From: JALORV01 sp035429805
Lineage (GTDB): Bacteria > Pseudomonadota > Gammaproteobacteria > Burkholderiales > Burkholderiaceae_F
NCBI GenBank assembly: GCA_035429805.1
Contig: DAOMFL010000006.1
Span: 46,502-110,501 of the forward strand
DNA length: 64,000 nucleotides
Direction of reading: 5' to 3'
Shown here: piece by piece, positions 58,970 through 64,000 of the stretch
Numbering within the stretch: the first letter of the stretch is position 1
Layout of the letters: each line of letters begins with the position of its first letter
Made by a program: the position numbers and the translations under genes
Notes under the pieces: model-generated
The model's database searches: none
The model's input: the letters and a program-made list of their open reading frames with translations, nothing else
Told to the model about the DNA's origin: nothing

Positions 58970-60151
58970 CTAGATCATCTCGATGGCCATCGCCGTGGCT
59001 TCGCCGCCGCCGATGCACAGTGCCGCCACGCCGCGCTTGCCGCCGGTCTTGCGCAGCGCGCCGAGCAGCGTGACGACGATGCGTGCACCCGAAGCGCCGA
59101 TCGGATGACCGAGCGCGCAGGCGCCGCCGTGGATGTTGACCTTGTCGTGCGGCAGATTGAGTTCCTTCATTGCCGCCATCGTCACCGCCGCAAAGGCCTC
59201 GTTGACCTCCCACAGATCCACGTCCCCGGGCTTCCAGCCAGTCCGCGTCAGCACCTTGTTGATTGCGCCGATCGGTGCCGTCGTGAACCACTCGGGGGCC
59301 TGTGCGTGCACCGCATGCGCCAGGATGCGCGCGATCGGCGTCTTGCCCAGCTTCTTCGCGGTCGACTCGCGCATCAGCACCAGGGCGGCGGCGCCGTCGG
59401 AAATCGACGAGGCGTTTGCTGCGGTGATCGTGCCGTCCTTCTTGAACGCGGGCTTCAGACCCGGGATCTTGTCGAGCTTGGCCTTGAACGGCTGCTCGTC
59501 CTTGTCGATCCTGACTTCGCCGCCCTTGCCGGCGACCGTCACCGGGGCGATCTCCCAGGCAAAGCTGCCGTCTGTGTTGGCTTTCAGCGATCGCTCGGTC
59601 GAGGCGATCGCGAACTGGTCCTGGGCCTCGCGCGTGAAGGCGTACTTGGCGACGCATTGCTCGGCGAACACGCCCATCGCCTTGCCGCGCTCGTAGGCAT
59701 CTTCGAGGCCGTCGAGTGCCATGTGGTCGTAGGTGGTGAACGCACCGTAGCGATAGCCCTTGCGGGAATTCACCAGAAGGTGCGGCGCGTTGGTCATGCT
59801 CTCCATGCCGCCGGCGACGACGATACTGGCGCTGCCCGCCACGAGCATGTCGTGCGCGAACATCATCGTGCGCATGCCGGAGCCGCACATCTTCGACAGG
59901 GTCACCGCGCCGGCCGACTGCGGCAACCCGGCCGCGAGCACGGCCTGCCGGGCGGGAGCCTGGCCCTGGCCGGCCATCAGGCAGCAGCCCATCAGCACTT
60001 CGTCGACGGCATCGCCGGCCACGCCGGCGCGCTCGACGGCCGCCTTGATGGCGGTGGCGCCCAGTTGCCAGGCCTGCAGGGCGGAAAAGTCTCCAAGCAG
60101 TCCGCCGATGGGTGTGCGGGCCGCGGAAACGATGACGATCGGGTCGCTCAT
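58970..60151 (-). CDS. Acetyl-CoA acetyltransferase (thiolase)
   Basis: 393 residues. Catalytic Cys89 in SKMCGSGMRT, NEAFA, and HGGACALGHPIGASGAR with the C-terminal GGGEATAMAIE. It forms or cleaves acetoacetyl-CoA, so it would use the acetoacetate product of MvaB after activation. AGAGGAGAA before the ATG, 11 bp after aceK. The open frame extends through aceK but that is a shadow. Confidence 0.92.
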   Translation of the reverse strand: MSDPIVIVSAARTPIGGLLGDFSALQAWQLGATAIKAAVERAGVAGDAVDEVLMGCCLMAGQGQAPARQAVLAAGLPQSAGAVTLSKMCGSGMRTMMFAHDMLVAGSASIVVAGGMESMTNAPHLLVNSRKGYRYGAFTTYDHMALDGLEDAYERGKAMGVFAEQCVAKYAFTREAQDQFAIASTERSLKANTDGSFAWEIAPVTVAGKGGEVRIDKDEQPFKAKLDKIPGLKPAFKKDGTITAANASSISDGAAALVLMRESTAKKLGKTPIARILAHAVHAQAPEWFTTAPIGAINKVLTRTGWKPGDVDLWEVNEAFAAVTMAAMKELNLPHDKVNIHGGACALGHPIGASGARIVVTLLGALRKTGGKRGVAALCIGGGEATAMAIEMI

Positions 60152-60162
60152 GATGTTCTCCT

Positions 60163-61971
60163 CTAGCTGGAGTGAAATTCGGCCGGATACCGGCGCCGGA
60201 AGCGGCGTTCGGGGGGGTAAGGAAACACGTCTTCGAGGTGGCCGGCGACGATGCGCTCCTTGCGCTGCTGCCAGAAGCCGGGCTCGAAGAGATCCGCGTG
60301 GTGCCTGAGCAGCGCCGCCTTGATGCGAGGATCTCCGGTCAGGAAGGGCTTCCACTGCTCGGGGAACATGTCGCGCCGGTCGACATAGCTGACGATCTCG
60401 CCGCCGTAGTCGTCGTCCATGCTGCCCGGCTGCGGCATGCTGCGGAAATTGCAGTCCGTCATGTACTCGATCTCGTCGTAGTCGTAGAACACGACGCGGT
60501 TGAGGCGCGTGACGCCGAAGTTCTTGTACAGCATGTCGCCCGGGAAGATGTTCGCCGCGGCGAGATCCTTGATCGCGTTGCCGTACTCGAGGACCGCGTG
60601 ATCGAGATCGGAGTCGGTCGCCTTGGTGAGGTAGATGTTGAGCGGCGTCATGCGCCGCTCGATGTACACGTGGCGGATCGTCACGGTGCCGTCGCCAAAC
60701 TCCAGCTGGCTCGGGCAGTAGGCGCGCAGTTCCTCGAGCAGCTCCGCCGAGCAGCGCGCGCGCGGCAGCGACACCTGCGAGTACTCCCAGGTGTCCGCCA
60801 TGCGCCCGACGCGGTCGTGCAGCTTCACCAGCTGGTACTTCGCCATGATCTGCTGGCGGTCGGTCTCCTTCGGGTGCGGGATCACGTCCTTGATCACCTT
60901 GAACACGTAGGGATACGACGGCAGCGTGAACACCGACATCACCAGGCCCTTGATGCCGGGCGCGATGATGAAATCGTCGGTCGAGTGCTTCAGGTGGTGC
61001 AGGAAGTCGCGGTAGAACAGCGTCTTGCCCTGCTTGGCGAGCCCCACCATCGTGTAGAGCTCCGATGGCGGCTTGTGCGGCAGGATCGAGCGCAGGAACT
61101 CCACGTAGGCCGACGGTGCCTCCATGTCGACCAGGAAGTAGGCCCGCGTGAACGAGAACAGAGTCGCCAGCAACTCGCTGGTGAAGAGCGCGGTGTCCAG
61201 GTACAGCTGCCCGCGCGAGTTGCGCAGGATCGGCACGGCGAGCGGCGTGATGCGCGTGCCGTTGATCACGCGCCCGACGACGTAGGCGCCCTTGTTGCGG
61301 AAGAACAGCGACGAGAGGATCTGGATCTGGCAGTCCGGTTCCATGTTCCAGGGGCGCCGGAACGCCTCGCCGCTGCGATGCGCCTCGCACACGGCGCGGA
61401 CGAGGAGCCGCAGGTCGCGCTCGACGTCCTCCCAGCGGCACGCGAGCCCGATATCGATGACGATCTGCCGCAGCGTGCCGCGCAGTCCCGCGGCCGGGTA
61501 GTAGCTGCGGAACGACGGCGGATCCGAGTCCATGTAGTCGGTCGCCACGCCGGGTCGCACGAAGATGAACTGGTTGCGGAAGTAGTCGCGGTGCAGCAGC
61601 TTGGTGCACACCGAGTTGAAGAAGGTCTCGGCGCACTCCGGCTGCCGGTGCTCGGCGAGCAGCGTCACGTAGTGCTGCTTGACCGCCTGCCACAGCGCAT
61701 CGCGCTCGGCATCCTCCAGCGACGCGAGGTCGAATTCGCGCTCGATGCGGGCGACGGCCTCGAGCACGCGCTGGTCGTAGAAGTCGATCCGCTCACGGGC
61801 GCGCGTGCGCATGCGCTGCCAGTCACCGTTTTCGTAGAAGGACTTCGCCTGCTGGGCGACGTAGCGGAACAGCCGGTAGTGGCGATTGAATCCCTCCAGA
61901 ATGGCGCCAGCGATGCGCGACGGCGAGGGCATCGAGCGGTCGAAGACGACGGGCGTAGCGACGGCGGACAT
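60163..61971 (-). CDS. aceK: Isocitrate dehydrogenase kinase/phosphatase
   Basis: 602 residues, normal for AceK. Controls flux between the TCA cycle and glyoxylate shunt by phosphorylating isocitrate dehydrogenase. Recognisable segments are RNKGAYVVGRV, YPYVFKVIKD (ATP-binding Lys) and DMLYKNFGVTR with VFYDYDEI (catalytic Asp region). Its place beside thiolase and leucine genes fits growth on acetyl-CoA-yielding substrates. Confidence 0.95.
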   Translation of the reverse strand: MSAVATPVVFDRSMPSPSRIAGAILEGFNRHYRLFRYVAQQAKSFYENGDWQRMRTRARERIDFYDQRVLEAVARIEREFDLASLEDAERDALWQAVKQHYVTLLAEHRQPECAETFFNSVCTKLLHRDYFRNQFIFVRPGVATDYMDSDPPSFRSYYPAAGLRGTLRQIVIDIGLACRWEDVERDLRLLVRAVCEAHRSGEAFRRPWNMEPDCQIQILSSLFFRNKGAYVVGRVINGTRITPLAVPILRNSRGQLYLDTALFTSELLATLFSFTRAYFLVDMEAPSAYVEFLRSILPHKPPSELYTMVGLAKQGKTLFYRDFLHHLKHSTDDFIIAPGIKGLVMSVFTLPSYPYVFKVIKDVIPHPKETDRQQIMAKYQLVKLHDRVGRMADTWEYSQVSLPRARCSAELLEELRAYCPSQLEFGDGTVTIRHVYIERRMTPLNIYLTKATDSDLDHAVLEYGNAIKDLAAANIFPGDMLYKNFGVTRLNRVVFYDYDEIEYMTDCNFRSMPQPGSMDDDYGGEIVSYVDRRDMFPEQWKPFLTGDPRIKAALLRHHADLFEPGFWQQRKERIVAGHLEDVFPYPPERRFRRRYPAEFHSS

Positions 61972-61992
61972 AACCGCTATTCTGGCAAGAAC

Positions 61993-62637
61993 CTAATGCT
62001 GCCTCGACGTCAGCGCGAGCCAGACGGCGAGCACGCCGAAGGCCCCCCCCAGCACCCAGCGCTGCACGCGCAGCCAATGCGGCCGTCGGGCGAGCCACGC
62101 CGAGAGCCCGCCGGCGACCGTCACCAGGGAGCCGTCGACCAGAGTCGACACGCTGACGTGCACGATGCCGAGCGCGAGACTCTGCAGCAGCACCGAACCG
62201 GCCGCGGGATCCACGAACTGCGGAAACAGCGACAAGTAGAACACGGCGACCTTCGGGTTGATTACCGATGCGGTCAAGGACTGGCGAAACAGCACTCGGT
62301 CCGGGACCGGATCGAGCGGCTGCGGCGTGAAACTGAATCCGGCGCCGCGCAGCGTGTTCCAGGCGAGCCACAGCAGGTAGGCGGCGCCGGCGAGCTTGAT
62401 CGCATCGAACGCGGCCGGCAGCGCGAGCAGCAGTGCCGAAAGCCCCAGCGCCGCCGCCAGCAGGTGCACGAGCACGCCGGCCATGACGCCGATCAGCGAA
62501 AAGTAGCCGGCGCGCCGTCCCTGCGTCAGCGTGCGCGAGATCAGGTAGATCCAGACCGGACCCGGCGTGAGCGCCAGCAGCAGCACCGCGAAGGCGAACA
62601 GACCGAGCTGTTCCGCGTGCAGTCCGAAGACCGTCAC
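61993..62637 (-). CDS. LysE/RhtB-family exporter
   Basis: 214 residues, six membrane segments. LALTPGPVWIYLISRTLTQG and ASVINPKVAVFYLSLFPQFV are the family hallmarks. It starts at a GTG overlapping the stop of the ASCH-GNAT gene (GTGA). Similar to, but not a close copy of, the gene at 58319. Confidence 0.86.
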   Translation of the reverse strand: MTVFGLHAEQLGLFAFAVLLLALTPGPVWIYLISRTLTQGRRAGYFSLIGVMAGVLVHLLAAALGLSALLLALPAAFDAIKLAGAAYLLWLAWNTLRGAGFSFTPQPLDPVPDRVLFRQSLTASVINPKVAVFYLSLFPQFVDPAAGSVLLQSLALGIVHVSVSTLVDGSLVTVAGGLSAWLARRPHWLRVQRWVLGGAFGVLAVWLALTSRQH

Positions 62638-63638
62638 CGTGTCCACTCCCAGTGCTGCTCCAGAACCTCGGGTCCCCACTGCGTCGTCGGCCGCTCGAGC
62701 GTCCGGCGAAAGCCGAATTCCTCGTAGAGATGCCGCGCCGCGTGCAGCGCCGAAAACGTCCCGAGCACGACACGCGCGTAGCGCGCCGCCGCGAATTCCA
62801 TCGCCGCGGACATCATGCGGCGTCCCATGCCGCTGCCGCGCAGTGCGTCGGCGACGATGAACCAGCGCAGCTGGGCAGCCTGTGCATCGCCGGTCGAGGC
62901 GCCGTCGATGATGATCGTGCCGAGTACCTGCCCGCGGTCGACCGCGACCCACACGCCGTCGCGCGTTGCGTCGAAGCGTCCGACGAACTCGGCGATGTCG
63001 GCGAGCCGTCCCGCCTCGAAAACGACGCCGAAGCCGTGGTCGCGCGCGTAGTACTGCGTCTGCAGTGCCGCGCTGGCCGCCATTGCACCGGGCAGCAGGC
63101 AGGGCAGCAGTCGCGGACCGCAGTCAACCGGGTTCAGTGCCGCCTCGAACGGATAGAGCAGTTCGAAGCGCTCGAGGTCGACTTCCATGCCTTCGTCGAA
63201 TGGGCGGCCGATGGCCGACAGCTCGTTCGTGAAGAAACGGCGGTGGCCGTCCTTCCAATCGGCCAGCGTGCGATCGCCTTCGCCTTCGTCCCAGGCGAAG
63301 GCTGCGTCGACCTCCGCAAAGCGCCGGCGCCCGAGTTCGGTCGTGCGGATCACCGCGCGCGGCGTACCGTTGAACTCGGTCAGCACCGAGTAGCCGCCGG
63401 CGACCGGTTTCACCGCCGGCATCTGGTCGTTGAATTCCGCGAGACCCGCGGTCGCCCGCTTCGGTCCGCTCAGCACGAGCTCGGCCAGCTCGTGGGCCAG
63501 CGCCGGCGTGTTGCCGAAGTACCAGGCCTGGAAGGGCGTGGCCGGGTCGAGCCCTGTCGCGATGCAGAAGTCGGTCCAGTACCGCTGCACCGCGGGCGAC
63601 TTGGCGACGGAGTTGTCGAGGGCAGCGAGGTCCGTCAC
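62634..63638 (-). CDS. ASCH domain fused to GNAT acetyltransferase
   Basis: 334 residues. Residues 1-155 are an ASCH domain: WYFGNTPALAHELAELVLSGPKRATAGL and DGHRRFFTNELSAIG. ASCH proteins bind RNA or cleave acetylated nucleosides. Residues about 185-334 form a GNAT domain with the acetyl-CoA loop ALRGSGMGRRMM and YEEFGFRRT. Two catalytic types in one chain suggest nucleoside or RNA-base acetyl chemistry, which is inference. Confidence 0.82.
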   Translation of the reverse strand: MTDLAALDNSVAKSPAVQRYWTDFCIATGLDPATPFQAWYFGNTPALAHELAELVLSGPKRATAGLAEFNDQMPAVKPVAGGYSVLTEFNGTPRAVIRTTELGRRRFAEVDAAFAWDEGEGDRTLADWKDGHRRFFTNELSAIGRPFDEGMEVDLERFELLYPFEAALNPVDCGPRLLPCLLPGAMAASAALQTQYYARDHGFGVVFEAGRLADIAEFVGRFDATRDGVWVAVDRGQVLGTIIIDGASTGDAQAAQLRWFIVADALRGSGMGRRMMSAAMEFAAARYARVVLGTFSALHAARHLYEEFGFRRTLERPTTQWGPEVLEQHWEWTR

Positions 63639-63662
63639 GGTTCCAGCGTCGTCATGCCGGCG

Positions 63663-64000
63663 CTACATCGTCTCTGCGAACAGCTCGCGGCCGATGAGCA
63701 TCCGTCGGATTTCCGAGGTGCCTGCGCCAATTTCATACAGCTTCGCGTCGCGCCACAGGCGGCCGGTCGGGTAGTCGTTGATATAACCGTTGCCGCCGAG
63801 CGCCTGGATCGATTCGCCGGCCATCCACGTGGCGCGCTCCGACGCGTAGAGGATCGCGCCGGCGGCGTCCTTGCGAATGTGGCGCACGGTCTCGGGCGTG
63901 GCGCGGTCGCAGGCGCGGCCGACCTCGTAGACGTAGGCGCGACACGCCATCATCGTCGTGTACATGTCGGCGAGCTTGCCCTGCATCAGCTGGAATTCGC
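63663..64000 (-). CDS. liuA: Isovaleryl-CoA dehydrogenase, C-terminal part
   Basis: About 112 residues; the gene continues past the right edge. The end EIGAGTSEIRRMLIGREL is typical of isovaleryl-CoA dehydrogenase, where Gly-Ala replaces the Glu of medium-chain enzymes. ALGGNGYINDYPTGRLWRDAKLY is also specific. It performs the first oxidation of isovaleryl-CoA, feeding LiuBD, LiuC and MvaB. Confidence 0.88.
   Translation of the reverse strand, partial: EFQLMQGKLADMYTTMMACRAYVYEVGRACDRATPETVRHIRKDAAGAILYASERATWMAGESIQALGGNGYINDYPTGRLWRDAKLYEIGAGTSEIRRMLIGRELFAETM

Noticed and set aside
58970..61693. One 907-residue frame joining thiolase with an upstream part
   Set aside because: The N-terminal 514 residues are an out-of-frame reading of aceK; the thiolase has its own ATG and ribosome site at 60151.
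58319..62637. The two LysE genes as a recent duplication
   Set aside because: They share only family motifs; the surrounding residues and lengths differ too much for a recent copy.
1..64000. CRISPR arrays, tRNA or rRNA genes, insertion sequences, prophage genes
   Set aside because: No regular direct repeats with unique spacers, no tRNA-like cloverleaf or rRNA stretch, and no transposase, integrase or phage structural protein was seen on either strand.

Overview
The window is GC-rich, densely coded DNA. Gene content (AceK, a liu leucine-degradation set, DUF3305/DUF3306 next to a membrane formate dehydrogenase, a pilV-W-X-Y1 type cluster, a DUF6494 protein) points to a betaproteobacterium. This is inferred from gene families; no rRNA or tRNA gene was seen. 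Nothing looks like a prophage, insertion sequence or CRISPR array.

Layout. 1-2135: end of a phenylacetate-CoA-ligase-like gene, a DUF1801 protein with a histone-H1-like tail, and a DUF3455 lipoprotein. 2250-22103: a molybdenum/tungsten cofactor and formate dehydrogenase island. On the minus strand, tupB-tupC-tupA (oxyanion import) leads into moeA and a moeA fused to a periplasmic-binding-protein-like domain. A divergent ModE-type regulator carries a related binding domain. Then come mobA and fdhD (minus) and the plus-strand formate dehydrogenase operon (DUF3305, DUF3306, a poly-ferredoxin, a TorD-like chaperone, a TAT-target peptide, alpha, beta, a tiny lipoprotein, gamma, a periplasmic protein). 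A Rieske-like protein, a DUF6494 protein and mobB follow. The catalytic subunit uses Cys where E. coli FdnG has selenocysteine.

22104-31877: mixed housekeeping and accessory genes (a small membrane protein, MBL hydrolase, DUF1289, hemerythrin-like, two FMN split-barrel proteins, one fused to GAF, FlK-like thioesterase, EamA transporter, aldo/keto reductase, CDP-alcohol phosphatidyltransferase, alpha/beta hydrolase). 22697-23617 is the poorest region in genes. 32133-38971: a type IV pilus minor-pilin cluster ending in pilY1.

39060-64000: mostly minus strand, dominated by acyl-CoA and leucine catabolism: mvaB, liuD, liuC, liuB, two other acyl-CoA dehydrogenases, a thiolase, and the C-terminus of isovaleryl-CoA dehydrogenase (liuA) at the right edge. 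Interleaved are aceK, two LysE exporters, GST, HCCA isomerase, a divergent DapB homologue, RidA, SDR, DinB, MFS and an ASCH-GNAT fusion.

Two non-coding patterns stand out. A two-hairpin repeat of about 110 bp occurs twice (46779-46891, 55479-55586), with compensatory stem changes, starting at the stop codon of the preceding gene both times. The start region of liuD is present as three diverged copies at exact 107-bp spacing. Neither is explained by the coding annotation.
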